Assembly: GCA_033239125.1 (NCBI GenBank)
Contig: BSWB01000005.1
Coordinates: forward strand, 113,212,494-113,276,493
DNA: 64,000 nucleotides
Reading direction: 5' to 3'
Source: Fagopyrum homotropicum
Lineage: Eukaryota; Streptophyta; Magnoliopsida; Caryophyllales; Polygonaceae
The position numbers and the translations under genes were made by a program. Shown here piece after piece: positions 49,477 through 60,854 of this stretch. The notes below the pieces were generated by a model, which did not search any database, was not told where the DNA came from, and was given only the letters and a program-made list of their open reading frames with translations. Within the stretch, counting starts at the first letter, position 1. Every line of letters starts with the position of its first letter.

Positions 49477-49827
49477 CTAACGAGGAAAGAGGTCATCGGC
49501 ATCGTCTTGTTGGGAGATCTGGAAAGCGTCCAAGACGGGAGAGGAGGAAGGAGTGAGGAATGAGCCGACGGGAGAAGCAGCGGTGGAGAAGGCGAAGGCG
49601 AGAGAGCTTTCGCTGCGGGATCGGCGGATGGGAGGGTAGGAGACTGAGTTGCAGCGGGCGGCGGGGGGAGGAGGGAAAGCGGAGGATTTGCGGGGACGGG
49701 ACTTGTCGTGAAGAGCGCATCGGCAGTTCTTGTGGTAAGGACGTTGGGAGATGTTAGAGTCATGGCCGGAAATGCAACCTTCGAAGGCTCCTCTCAAGCG
49801 GAAACTATCTGCGGATCCGGTCGACAT
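49477..49827 (-). CDS. Small plant-specific protein, unknown function (116 aa)
   Basis: A single-exon frame begins MSTGSADSFRLRGAFEGCIS and continues with RPYHKNCRCALHDKSR, CNSVSYPPIRRSRSESSLA and a Ser/Pro-rich C-terminus ending in acidic DDADDLFPR. I recall plant proteins of about this length with the same order (GFFRGVFEGCISG, then RRPYHRNCGCALH, then YPIRRSWSE). The spaced Cys and His residues might bind metal, and RRSRSES looks like a phosphorylation or 14-3-3-type site; both are inference. A TATA box lies about 100 bases upstream. Other frames over this GC-rich stretch are shadows. The function is unknown. Confidence 0.8.
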   Translation of the reverse strand: MSTGSADSFRLRGAFEGCISGHDSNISQRPYHKNCRCALHDKSRPRKSSAFPPPPAARCNSVSYPPIRRSRSESSLAFAFSTAASPVGSFLTPSSSPVLDAFQISQQDDADDLFPR

Positions 49828-49926
49828 TGTGAGATTTCAGGATTAGAATTTGATCTCTCTCTCTTTCCTTCTAAGAATGAGTTGTATGTATGGCAGCTGG
49901 ATTGCAGTCGGACACGGAGCGCGTGT

Positions 49927-49935
49927 TTATATATA
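49927..49935 (-). promoter_or_regulatory. TATA box of the small plant gene
   Basis: On the minus strand CTATATATAAACACGC lies 100 bases upstream of the start at 49827, a normal plant core-promoter distance once a short leader is allowed. Confidence 0.65.
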
Positions 49936-50089
49936 GATGCTCATTCTTTCGTTTTCAGCTCAGCTGTGTTCCCAGCTCACTCTCCCCTTTTTTTGTTATT
50001 CTTTCACCAACTTTTGGTTTCTTTTGGTCTCCACCTCTTCTCCCATTTATGTATCCTACTTTATAAATATCTTCTTCTTCTTCTTCGTG

Positions 50090-50520
50090 GGAATAAGATC
50101 GGTACAAATTCGGGCTGAGTTCGGACCGGGTTAAAATTAAAGTTTTGTGTGAAATGGACGGGTCGGGTTAGTCCGGCCTGTCTTGTCTCGGCCTCTAACG
50201 CTTAGTATGTCCACTCCACATATATACACGGGCGAGTATGTGAACAAAGAGGAGCGAGACGCAACTCGTCGCGAACAAAAGAAGTGAGTGTGCGAGAGAA
50301 CTAGAGCGAGATGGAGCTCGTCGCGAAAAAAGAGGCGCGAGACCCACAATAGCGAGATGGAGCAAATGTTTGAGATGACTAGTAACTTGTAGGTAGACCG
50401 GGTTAAATCCGGGTCGGTCCGCACATCCGTAAAAACGGGTAGCTAGGCCCACCCGGACCACTAATTCCGGCCCGTCGGGCGGGTACGACATACTCAGTGG
50501 CCCAACCCGTTTTTTTTTAA
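50090..50520. repeat. CGGGT-rich stretch, possible hAT-type remnant
   Basis: Words such as CGGGTCGGGT, CCGGGTTAAA and GGCCCAACCCG are crowded at both edges (50100-50190 and 50390-50515), as in subterminal parts of small hAT elements. No matching inverted ends or target duplication were confirmed. Confidence 0.35.
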
Positions 50521-50816
50521 AAAAAATAAAAATTTAATCATGTATTTTATACATTACGAAGAGGGTTGTTCTTTCTTCCCTTCTCAAAACCCTAGATATC
50601 TCTTCCTTTCTTTTCTTACACCCGCAAATCTCTCTCATTCCATCTTCTCCTACGACTCTCCTCTTCTCCTGCAACTTTGCGAGTTCTCTACTTCTTTTCT
50701 CCTTCGCCTCTCCTCCTGCGAAGTTAATTGTGAATTTCAACATATTTGGATCCTCTTGCGAAATATATAATCGGGTAAGTACATTAATCTTATTCCTTCG
50801 ATTTTAGCAAATAGAC
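50521..50816. other. CT-rich spacer
   Basis: Pyrimidine-rich DNA. Part of it (50672-50815) recurs in changed order at 52085-52155. No gene recognised. Confidence 0.5.
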
Positions 50817-50819
50817 TAA

Positions 50820-52000
50820 GGGCCTGTTTGGTATCGGATGGACATTCTTTTTTTAGATTCTATAGGATGGGTATTATTGAGATTGTTGGGGATGGAGATT
50901 GTTAGAGATTTTTTTTTCGTAACTTTTACGTGTTTGATATCAGATTGTGGAGACGGATTGTTTTCGGAAAGTTTACGACAATGCCCTAAATAATTCATAT
51001 GCTACACACGTGATAAATGGAACCCTAAAATTGGATCCTGCAATCGACTTCCCTAATGTCACCGATTCAAAGTCAGAATGACTCGATTAACACAACATTT
51101 CTGGACACGAGTGAACTAAAATCGTTCCCTTTATTTTCACTTTGTGCAAAGTACGGACGCTTGCTAGTATGGTCGGGTTAGCATTGATAATCTCACTGTC
51201 AAAACACAAATCTACAGTTTTTTGCTTAGGGACTTCAGTATACCATCCAACTCATCTACTACGTGAATCTACATATTTGCTTGGGAAGCCTTCCTCTGGC
51301 CAACCACATTCCTTCAAGATCCAATACCTGAAGCAATTGAAAGCATTTGTAAATGTAAATGAACCACTCCCACTTTTGTTCACTATGTGCTGCATCGCTG
51401 TGACATTAGGGAAAATTTTATTCAAAAGCCCAATCAAGATCCAATTGAAAGCATTTGCAATACTTGAAGCAATTCAAAATCCAATTGAAAGCATTCGCCG
51501 CCGTGATTTCCAAGAACTGTACTTGCCCGCTGAATTTTGTTTACAAGCCCAATCAAGCTCCCCATTGTCGACATTTTTTAGTTTTCGATCGGATATCTAG
51601 GTTTTTGAGGTGGGCGAATAAGAGAAACTCAAAGTTGCGGCGGCGGAGGCACCATTGCTGTGCACATTTAGGTCGATCGGAGAAGGAGGTTGCAGATTTG
51701 ATGAAAGCATCGTTCCAATGTTGAATTTGATGCAAAGATCAAAGATGGAAAATGAGTGAAGAAAAGAATGAAGGAAGAAAAAGGGTAGGAAGGGTAAAAA
51801 AACAATCTATCCCCAAGAATCTCTAAGAAGCTTGAGTGGGCAAGCTTCTTTTTACGGGATTCTTTTGCCAAAAGAATCTCGTAAAAGAATACAATACACA
51901 AACTGTAACTTATACCAAACGTTACCAATTTTACCATCCCGAAGAATCCCCTGAAAAAGAATCTAAATGAATCTCAAAGAAGCTGATACCAAACAAGCCC
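50820..52000. mobile_element. PIF/Harbinger-type non-autonomous element, TAA target
   Basis: The left end GGGCCTGTTTGGTATC (50820) and the right end GATACCAAACAAGCCC (to 52000) are inverted repeats with one mismatch in 16. Both are flanked by TAA (50817-50819 and 52001-52003), the three-base target of PIF/Harbinger elements. Length is 1181 bp. There is no transposase frame. A forward frame at 51142-51600 (152 codons) overlaps internal repeats of ATCCAATTGAAAGCATTTG and has no recognisable domain, so it is probably not a gene. The related but broken transposase at 31471-32635 shows that the superfamily is present locally; a direct link is not shown. Confidence 0.85.
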
Positions 52001-52015
52001 TAAGCCGGATTACTC

Positions 52016-52071
52016 CAAAGGAACTAGACCTTATACAAGCTACATGTATGTTTATTCACAACAACAAGTCT
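52016..52071 (+). repeat. Direct repeat, first copy (56 bp)
   Basis: An exact 56-bp match, starting CAAAGGAACTAGACC, with 52251-52306 at an offset of 235. It lies just outside the right end of the PIF-type element. Confidence 0.9.
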
Positions 52072-52250
52072 AGTTATGCACAAAGGAATCGAAATAGACT
52101 AATCTTACTCCTTCGATTTTAGCAACTTTGCGAGTTCTCTACTTCTCTTCTCTTTTGCCTCTCTCATCCCAGTCTTTGTCAAAGTCCAACATTCGGTCCT
52201 TGTATAACATAAACTTGACACCTTCGGCTCTCATCTCGTCTAGTTGTGCA

Positions 52251-52306
52251 CAAAGGAACTAGACCTTATACAAGCTACATGTATGTTTATTCACAACAAC
52301 AAGTCT
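52251..52306 (+). repeat. Direct repeat, second copy (56 bp)
   Basis: Second copy of the 56-bp repeat at 52016-52071. The phrase GTCTAGTTATGCACAAAGGAA (one base changed) also flanks both, so the duplicated block was larger. Confidence 0.9.
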
Positions 52307-52309
52307 TGA

Positions 52310-53913
52310 AGTCCAACATGCATGCCCGTGCATATGTGCATCCTCGATCGCCACACACCTTAGCGATGAAAAGTATGCATATATTTAATATTGCATGAAT
52401 AAAACTATTTAACCTTGTTTCAATATATATATATACATATAGACACACACATATATGTATTTGAATATTTACTATAAACATGTGAAGCTAAACTTGTAGC
52501 AATGTTGTTTAACCTCTCATCATCTCCATTTTGCTTCTTGAATAAAATTATTTAACCTTGTTTTACTCTAAATAGTTAACAACATCTCCCACAAAGATAC
52601 GGGATCGGATGTAGTATATTCGGCTATCGAATTTTCATGGACCACGTCTATATTGGTTGAAACAAATAAACATGCATACTAAGGCTAAATAGAATGAAAA
52701 TAGTGGAAAACTAGTTTATAGTAATCAAATGGTGAACATGGAACAATAGGTGAAATGATATAAATGGGATGAGTGATCAAGGAAATGAGTATATGCACTT
52801 TAATGAATCAAATAATAACCACGTATGTGAACAACATGAACTTCAATCAACTATAACGTAGGTAACCATCTGTCTAAAATAGTTTTTGACAAAGACAAAC
52901 AAAGATTGTGCTTTCCAACTCGCGTAGTTCTCAATTTAGCGGTTCGGCAAGTATAGAAAAACCCATTAAAACTTAGAAATCCGAAAAGACCAAGAATAAT
53001 CTTCACTTGTGGCTCTTTAATTAGAAAATGTACAAAGACCAGAACTTTCCATGATAGTTAGAAATTCTCAAGGCGATGATAAAGCGCTACTCTACCTCAA
53101 AACCAAGTTCTTTTCAATAAATCCAATAAAACAACATTCTTTTGGATCTTTAGTTATTTAATTTAAACCCGTTATAAAGAACACTTATTTCGAATGTAAA
53201 TAAAAGGTGAAAACGTAGAACTTTGAAAAGAAACATTAACATGTTGCTATCAATTTAGTAATTCACATAAATAGTCACCATCGATCCATCAAAAGGTTCA
53301 ACAAATCTCTCATATCGAAAGAGTCTTAGCCAGTCATAGAGCAAAGAGAGAAAGAATATTAAAAGAATAGTCTTTGCATATAATAAAACTCAAAGCAAGA
53401 GAATCGAAAAATAAGCCTAACCACAGCTAAGGTTCCGAGGTGAAGTCTAAATGTGCAATCCTTGTGTCATAGTCAACAACCTAGAAAATGAACTCTCCTC
53501 TTAGAAGTCTAGAAAGGGAAATATATAGAAAAAGTATCGAGCAAAAATTGATAAAAAAAAACCCCATCAAAATGATAGGAAAATAGGTCAAATAGCAATG
53601 TTGTCGCCGTAGTCCAAACGGCTAGATGAAACGGTCATCGAACGGTCAAGGAACGACATGGAAGCCGTATGGCTTCCCGGAGGGAGGTCGTCTAGGATGC
53701 GAACCTATAAAACTTGAGCTGGTTTTAAATGCGAGAAGTGGTTGATCCAAACGACCATATGAAACGGCCATCGAACGGTGTGTAAGCTGTTTCACAAGTA
53801 GTTTCAACTCGTGTGAAAATGTCGTCTTGTGCGATTTTATGCTCCTTTGTAGGTAAGTTCTTGTATTCAATCTAGACTGGTAATTGATCTTCTTGAATAG
53901 TCGACCCTTAGTC
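52310..53913. other. Spacer, repeat-like near its right end
   Basis: AT-rich DNA with no gene recognised. GAAACGGTCATCGAACGG near 53629 recurs with one change near 53760, suggesting part of an older repeat that the Ty3 element then interrupted. Confidence 0.55.
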
Positions 53914-53918
53914 ATAGA
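53914..53918. repeat. Target-site duplication, left (ATAGA)
   Basis: ATAGA directly before the 5' LTR equals ATAGA at 63286-63290 directly after the 3' LTR; a five-base duplication is standard for LTR retrotransposons. Confidence 0.95.
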
Positions 53919-55837
53919 TGTAAGAGCCTAGTTGTTGAGTTGCTGAGAGTGTGTGTTATGGACCTAAATTTGGCCTAAACCGCCCCTGCGTGACCTAGAG
54001 GCCGCCCCTGCAGTTTGCTTGGGCCGCACCTGCGCCTCACAGGGTCCGCCCCTGCGGCTCTGTGTGGCTGCAGCCGTCTTTATTGACCCCTTGACCCGTG
54101 CTTTACCCTTTTCCTCCCTTTATAAGCTTCTTCTCTTTCCTTCTTGATGAGGGTCCTTCATTTGCAGCTCCATCTCTTTCCTTATGTTCATCTTCCTCTT
54201 CCTTCTCCCTTGGATCTCTTCTTGATCTTTGCTTGAGTTTGTGTGAGTTTGAGAGCTTATGAGCTTGGCTTTGTTGCTGATTGTTGATGGCTGATGTTGT
54301 TGTGCCTTGTTGAGCCAGCTTGGAGGTTGTGGTGAGAGTTTCTGCATCTACATAGGTTCAACTTGGTGAGTTCATCTCCCATCTCTTCCTATCTTTCTTC
54401 TTTCTTTCTTCTTTTCTTCTTTCTTTCCATTCTAGCTTAGGATCCACAAGTTTGATCTTGTGATAGCTTTGATTGGCTTCAATTGATGTATATATGTATG
54501 TATATGTATGTGCATGGCTGTTGGATGAAGAAATAGTGAAGAAGATCGAGTGAAGAAGCAAAGGACAACCGGAGGTGCATTCTCTGCACACCAGCCGCCC
54601 CTGCGCCCTTCTAGACCGCCCCAACGCCGACAGTGATCCGCACTTGCGCCACCTTCTAGCCGCCCCTGCGGCCACCTGTACCAGCTGGTATTTTCACTTG
54701 GTTTTGCAGGTGTGTCTTGTTTCTAGGCTTGCCTATGGATGACATTGCCTCTTCCTTTCCTAGTATGAGAGTGTAGTACCATGCTAGGGTTAGAGGAGAG
54801 TGTTTAGATGATGTATGATCATGTTATGCCTTGTATGGCCTTTGAGGATTATTAGGTTGTAAGGTTAGGTTGAGGATGATCCTGTGGATCCCTTGAGTCT
54901 AGGTGTGACCCCTTTGATTTATAGGAGATTTACATATCTCTATGCCTTGTTATTAGGCAGTGCCCCTCTCAAGAGTGGAGGTTGATTGTGGTTGAGCTTT
55001 GTACGAGGTTGAGGTAAGTCCATAGGACTTACTTAGCTACCATCCTTATATTGGGTGTCTGCATGAGTGGTGTGTGCGTTATATGTTTGCTATGATAACA
55101 TGAGATGTCGTTTATTACCGACCTATGTTTTATTGATTGCCCCATATGCGTGGCTGCGATAACCTTTCCCTTTCATCCCGCCGAGGAGTCTGGGAGGTTA
55201 TCTGGCGCCAGGCCATATGGTATACAGGAAGGGCGTAATCCACTCCCATAGGGTACACGGGTTGTGTGACCGACGCTAGTTTCAGATGGCTAGCAGGCCC
55301 AAAGGCGAGGATGTATCGGTCCTTTTGTCACATACTTTCATCTATCTGTATTTATACGATTTGAGTGAATGGCTATTATATGAGGATAATAAATGGGTAA
55401 ATGTGTGATAGCATGCTGATGTGTTTATCTTTCATGATTATGCTTGTGCATTACTCTATATATGTATGGTTAGCTAATTTTTCATACCATGTTGTAGATG
55501 CCCTACAAGATACGCGTTCTGCTAAGTGACCTGGCAGGGTGGCAGGCCGAGGACCTCTCGTACATAGGATGGTTGTAGCTTTTGGGGTTATTTATGTTTC
55601 CCTCCTGCATGAGGATGATCTTTTGTATACCTCCTGTGTTAGGATGTTGTTTTATACTCGGATATGATGTTGTTCACGTTTTGGTTGTACACTTTATACA
55701 ATTTTATGCATTTGTTTTATATCTGTCGGTGCCATGTTGTAAGGTCCAGTGAACTTGTTGTCAGGCTAGGGTCAGGATCCATTGTGAGATTCTAGCCCAA
55801 TGTGACACTTCGAGTCCCGCGGATTCGGGGTGTTACA
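53919..55837 (+). repeat. 5' LTR of the Tekay-type element
   Basis: TGTAAGAGCC...GGTGTTACA, 1919 bp. It carries a TTTATAAG box at about 54119-54126 as the likely promoter, repeated CCGCCCCTGCG words at about 53980-54060 and 54590-54680, and a hairpin at 55014-55032. Compared with the 3' LTR it has about 29 extra bases near 54620. CT-rich frames within it are not genes. Confidence 0.95.
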
Positions 55838-55841
55838 GAGT

Positions 55842-55854
55842 TGGTATTAGAGCC
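55842..55854 (+). other. Primer-binding site of the Tekay-type element
   Basis: TGGTATTAGAGCC starts five bases after the LTR. It matches the plant Met-tRNA-type primer site TGGTATCAGAGCC except for one C-to-T change. Confidence 0.9.
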
Positions 55855-56053
55855 TTAGGGGTCTTACGTTTTCAAAAGATTTTGGTTTTAAAGTGTGGTT
55901 TTAGGTTAGAATGTCACCACCTCTTTTATGGATCTCTGCAATATAGATATGTATATATATGTATTGTGGATTATGTTTATGTATATATATATATATATAT
56001 ATACACATATGACCTATATAGAGCCTTATAAGTTAGGTGTGCATACCCCGCAG

Positions 56054-57220
56054 ATGGCTCGGACTAGAGCTACTGCTGCTGTAGGCCGAGGTAGAGGTAG
56101 ACCACCTCTTCCTCCGGACGTGATAGGACAAGGACTAGTTCTCGCTGCTGATCCACTAGTGGTGGAGGAGGTGCATGAGGAGATTGTTGAGAGTGTCGTC
56201 CCAGAGACGAGGAGTGTTGGATCTAGGAGACAATATTCACATTGAGTCCAGTTAGATGACTCGGATCGTGTCTCCATGAGGGGGCCAGAGTTTCGAGAGT
56301 ACATCAAACGTGTTGAGGAGGCTGCTAGAGCTGGCAGACGGGCCCCAGATCTACCAGGGCATGAGGGATCTTTTGTGATGTCTCAAAGAGCCACACATCT
56401 GCCAGCTATGCCGGCACGTGCTGTTGAGACTATTCGAGTTCTAGAGGAGACCAAAGGGCCTCGACAAATACCTGATTGAAGGCATTCTATCAGATGGGTG
56501 TACCACCTTTCTCTAGGAAGGTTGGTCTGGAGACAGAGGTCTGGATAGGACATGTAGACTCAGATTTAGAGTCTATCAGATGTCTTGAGGACAAACAGAT
56601 AGAGCTAGTTCAGTCTCTATTCTGTGACCTTGCACATCAGTAATGGAGGACTGTACAAGCCAAAGCAACCAACTATGATCGCATGAGGAGTATGATCAGA
56701 GAGTAGTTCTTCCCTGCCTCACTGAGGAGGGAGAAGCTGCAGGATTTTATGGAAGCCTGCTTTGAGGATGTGCCGATTGTAGACACCATCAGCCGCTTCC
56801 AGACTGAGTTAGCTTTGTTGGGTCCAGCTGCACCATTTGAGGACCAACATGTGTACTTGTTCTCCCGTCGAATGAGGGAGAGTACACGCTCATACATGAC
56901 GGGATTCCATTGCGAGTCCTTAGCTGATTATCAGGACCGGACTTTTGCTTATGAGAGAGAGATAGCTAGTCAGAGAGGGCTTCTCAAACGGGACGGTCTG
57001 AGAAGAGGCAGCGCATTGGGCAGACCAGTGGTGTTGGAGGAGCATTTGGCTCCGGATGGAGTCAGAGACGACAGAGCTACCCCTCATCTGCCTTGACTGC
57101 AGATAAGGGACGACAGTGTTACAACTGTGTGATCTTGGACATTTGAGGCCAGAGTGTACCAGGCCAGTTGTGACTTGCTTCACCTGTGGTAGACCAAGTC
57201 ATAGAGCTGCCTTCTGTAGG
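56054..57220 (+). pseudogene. gag: gag of the Tekay-type element (broken)
   Basis: Starts MARTRATAAVGRGRGRP at 56054 and is cut by a stop at 56243-56245 and several later stops and frame changes. Recognisable parts are the capsid-like segment around 56749-56990 (FMEACFEDVPIVDTISRFQ) and two zinc knuckles: a damaged one near 57117-57157, and CFTCGRPSHRAAFC (CX2CX4HX4C) at 57176-57217. Gag normally packages the element RNA. Confidence 0.85.
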
Positions 57221-57479
57221 TAGAGCGGAGTTGCATCTCAACAGGGTTCTTCCCCTGCCAGTGTAGCAAGAGGTGGTCAGAGGACACCTCATCAGCAGAT
57301 ACAAGGACAACAGAGAGTCCCAGATCGTCCTTCTACTCAGGGATCTGCTCCCGGGTCGAGTAGAGGTAGAGGTCGTGGTGGGAGTACCACGGACACCAAA
57401 GGAGCTCAGGGTAGAGTCTTTGAGCTGAGGAGTGTAGAGGAGCCGCCTGCACCGGCTGCTACATGTACCATACTACTTC

Positions 57480-57814
57480 ATGGCTTACTTGTTAGAGTTT
57501 TGTTTGATACGGGTGCTACGCATTCCCTTATTTCTTATGTATATGTTGAGCGTTTGAGTTTAGCTACTATAGAGGGGATACCCTTTACTATAGGGTTACC
57601 TGATGGTAGTAGGATCAGAGGTACCCGTGAGATACGTAGTTGTCCCCTTCGTTTAGGGACTCGTGTGTTGCTTGTTGACTTCTTAGTCATGCCATTGATG
57701 CATGAAGAGGTCATATTAGGTATGGATTGGATGCGTAGACATCGTGCAGTTTTAGATGTTGGTAGGAGGACTGCTACAGTCTCTACCGAGGTAGGTCAGA
57801 TTGAGGTCTTCTGA
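57480..57814 (+). pseudogene. Aspartic protease of the Tekay-type element
   Basis: The frame holds FDTGATHSLIS with the catalytic Asp, and VILGMDWMRRHRAVLD, the second hallmark of retropepsins in plant Ty3 elements. It closes with a stop at 57812-57814, whereas an intact pol would continue into RT. The part itself looks undamaged. Confidence 0.85.
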
Positions 57815-57907
57815 GGTTGGGACCTTGGGAAGATGGGTTTTGTCATCAGTGCCGCACGAGTATCTAGACTGATAGCACAGGGATGTGATGCCTTCTGATG
57901 CTATGCC

Positions 57908-58860
57908 ATGAAGGATGGAGAGAGTCCAACATTGGAGGACATACCATTGGTCTCCGAGTTTGCAGACGTGTTTGCTGAGCCGTCGAGCTTGCCGCCTCAA
58001 ATGAGTGTGGATTTCAATATCGAGTTGGAGCCTGGCACGAGACCCATCTCGAAGGCCCCATATCGTATGACGCCTGTCGAGATGTTGGAGCTGAAGAAGT
58101 AACTCGAGGAGTTGGCTGAGAAGGGATCCATTCGCCCTAGCGTATCCCCCTGGGGAGCACCTGTCCTCTTCGTGTGGAAGAAGGACGAATCGTTGAGACT
58201 GTGTATTGATTACAAAGAGCTGAACAAGGTGAACATCAAGAACAAGTATCCACTACCTCGTATTGATGATCTACTTGATCAGTTTCAGGGAGCGACAATA
58301 TTCTCCCAGATTGATTTAGGTTCAGGATATCACCAGTTGAGGGTGAGGGAGCAGGATGTGCACATGACGGCATTTTGTACCCGTTATGGACACTACGAGT
58401 TTGTAGTGATGCCATTTGGGCTGACGAATGCCCCAGCGGTCTTCATGGAGTTGATGAACAATATCTTCATCGACTTCCTTGATCATTTTGTTGTAGTCTT
58501 CGTTGATGACATTCTGGTATACTCTCGTAAAAAAAAGGAGCATGCCCGGTCATCTGAGGACGGTTTTGCAGATTTTGAGGGATAGAGAGCTGTATGCCAA
58601 GCTCTCTAAGTGCGAGTTCTGGATGTCAGAGATAGCCTTTTTAGGCCATATTATCTCCGCCAGTGGGATCATGGTTGATCCGGCGAAGATTGAGTCTGTT
58701 GCTGCATGGACGAACGTCAAGGAAGTGCGTAGCTTTCTTGGCCTAGCCGGTTATTACCGACGTTTTGTGGAGGAATTTTTTGTGATTGCCCGTCCACTTA
58801 CGAGTATTCTGAGGAAGACTACCAGATTCGTATGGACTGATCAGTGTGCCTAGAGTTTTG
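57908..58860 (+). pseudogene. Reverse transcriptase of the Tekay-type element (broken)
   Basis: Ty3-type RT motifs are clear: LCIDYKELNKV, YPLPRIDDLLDQF, MPFGLTNAPAVFM and the catalytic FVDDILVYS (58496-58520). Then come FLGHIIS and SFLGLAGYYRRF. It is broken by TAA at 58100-58102 (where relatives have Gln), a frame change in the A run at 58529-58536, and TAG at 58851-58853 (again Gln). It cannot make one continuous enzyme. Confidence 0.9.
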
Positions 58861-59290
58861 AGGAGTTGAAGAGGCGTTTGAGTTCTACTCCTATCTTGGC
58901 ACAACCAGAGGGTTTTGAGGATTTTATGGTTTACAGTGATGCATCCAAGCTAGACTTGGGATGTGTATTGATGTAGAGGGGCAGAGTGATTGCTTATGCG
59001 TCTTGACAACTAAAGACGTATGAGGAGAACTACCCGACTCATGATCTGTAGTTAGCAGCGGTAGTTCATGCTTTGAAGATCATGAGACATTACATGTATG
59101 GTGCCACATGTCAGATCTTCACAGACCATAAGAGTCTGAAGTACATTTTTACGTAGCGGGAGTTGAATAACCGCCAGCATTGATGACTTGAGTTGATCAA
59201 GGACTTTGACCTTGAGATTCTGTATCATCCAGGGAAGGCGAATATTGTAGCTGACGCCGTGAGCAGGAAGACGCCTCAAGAGAAGGCGAT
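58861..59290 (+). pseudogene. RNase H of the Tekay-type element (broken)
   Basis: Readable pieces are YSDASKLDLGCVL, HALKIMRHYMYG, FTDHKSLKYIF and LYHPGKANIVADAVSRK. Stops at 58974, 59004, 59049 and 59154, and more near 59181, interrupt it; each stands at a Gln, Arg or Trp codon of relatives. This domain removes the RNA strand during reverse transcription. Confidence 0.85.
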
Positions 59291-59375
59291 TGTGAGACTG
59301 ACAGTTAAACCTCAGCTTTAGAGAGATCTAACTTGGCTAGAGATGGACATCAAGTTTCCTGATGAGGATGCCTAA

Positions 59376-60305
59376 TTGTATGCTTTAGAGGTTCTACCTG
59401 GTCTGTTGGATGAGATCCAGCAGAAGCAGAGAACCTGCCCGACCTTGATGAGGATTAGAGAGAGGATGTGTCGTGGAGAGGCACCACAACTTTCCATTGG
59501 AGCAGATGGAGTGATGAGGCGCCATGACTGCGTATGTGTACCTGTTGATATAGAGTTGAGACAGAGGATCTTACAAGAGGCTCACTGTACACCTTACTCA
59601 GTACATCCAGGTACGAGTAAGATGTACCAGGATGTGAGACGCTCATATTGGTGGGGAGGGCTGAAGCCCGATGTAGCCAGATTTGTGGCACATTATGCGA
59701 CATGTCAGCAGGTCAAGATAGAGAATTGCAGACCTGGAGGTGAGCTCCATCCACTTCCAGTACCACAATGAAAGTAGGAGGACGTCTCCATAGACTTTGT
59801 GACCGGATTGAGGCCCAATAGGAGTTTTGATGCTATTTGGGTTGTTGTTGACAGATTGACAAAGACGGCACGTTTCATTCCTATTAGAGAGACGTGGCCA
59901 GTGAGCAGATTGGCTAAGGAGTACACTAGGTAGATAGTGAGACTCCATGGTATACCGAGGACGATTGTCTCTGATCGAGATAAGCAATTTACCTCGAGGT
60001 TTTGGCAACATATTCAGACTGCTTTGGGGACGAGTCTACACTTCACGACTGCATTTCACTCCCAGATAGATGGTCAGTCAAAGAGGACCATCCAGACCCT
60101 TGAGGATATGCTGCGAGCTTGTGTGTTGGATTGGGGACATGGATGGTCTGATTACCTCCCACTAGTTGATTTCTCATACAGCAACAACTGGCATTCATCT
60201 ATAGAGATGGCTCCTTATGAGGCACTGCATGGACGTAGATGCCGTGCACCTTTATGTTGGGATGAGCCTAGCAATATCAGTGGGATAACACCAGAGCAAA
60301 TTTAG
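59376..60305 (+). pseudogene. Integrase of the Tekay-type element (broken)
   Basis: The zinc-binding N-terminus has HPGTSKMYQDVRRSYWW and CATCQQVK. The catalytic core has SIDFVTGL and, after further stops, IVSDRDKQFTSRFW and RTIQTLEDMLRACV, giving the D, D and E positions. Stops at about 59769-59776 (two, at Trp codons of relatives), 59932 and 60303 (both Gln) split it. It normally inserts the DNA copy in the genome. Confidence 0.88.
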
Positions 60306-60311
60306 GATGAT

Positions 60312-60854
60312 ATGGCTCGAGTAGCGCTGATTAGAGAGAGGATGTTGGCTGCACAGAGTCGCCAAAAGTCATATGCAGACAGGAGGCGTCGACCTCTAGA
60401 GTTCAGAGTGGGAGCTCATGTATGGATGAGGGTATCTCCGACGCGAGACGTCATACATTTTGGCATAAAGGGGAAGTTGAGTCCCCGATATGTCGGTCCT
60501 TTTGAGATACTGGATAGAGTCGGGAGGGCAGCCTACAGAATAACTTTGTCTCCGAGGTTAGAGGGTGTTCACCCTGTATTTCATGTGTCTCGGCTGAGGG
60601 AGTATATACCAGATCCGAGGCACATTATGAGTTATGATGACTTGGTGGTTGAGCAAGACCACACATTTGCTAAGCATCCTATCGTAGTCCTAGAGCGAGG
60701 TGTGAGACGCTTGCATTCGAAAGACATTCCTATGTTGAGGATACAGTGGTCGAGACGAGGACCTGAGGAGAATACATGGGAGACTGAGGGTAGTATCCAG
60801 AGGAACTATCCAGAGTTTTATGTTGAGATTGATGCACCTAGGGTCGATGAGTAG
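60312..60854 (+). pseudogene. Integrase C-terminus and chromodomain-like tail
   Basis: A 180-codon open frame: KLSPRYVGPFEILDRVGR (the GPF/Y module of integrase), HPVFHVSRLREYIPDP, then a chromodomain-like tail with RIQWSRRGPEENTWETE and YPEFY, and a stop. Chromodomain tails of this branch direct insertion to certain chromatin. This piece is intact, but its own start is a Met inside pol, so it is not an independent gene. Confidence 0.85.

Noticed and set aside
51142..51600. 152-codon frame inside the PIF-type element
   Set aside because: No domain, overlaps internal direct repeats, and no splice or promoter context; noted in the element entry only.
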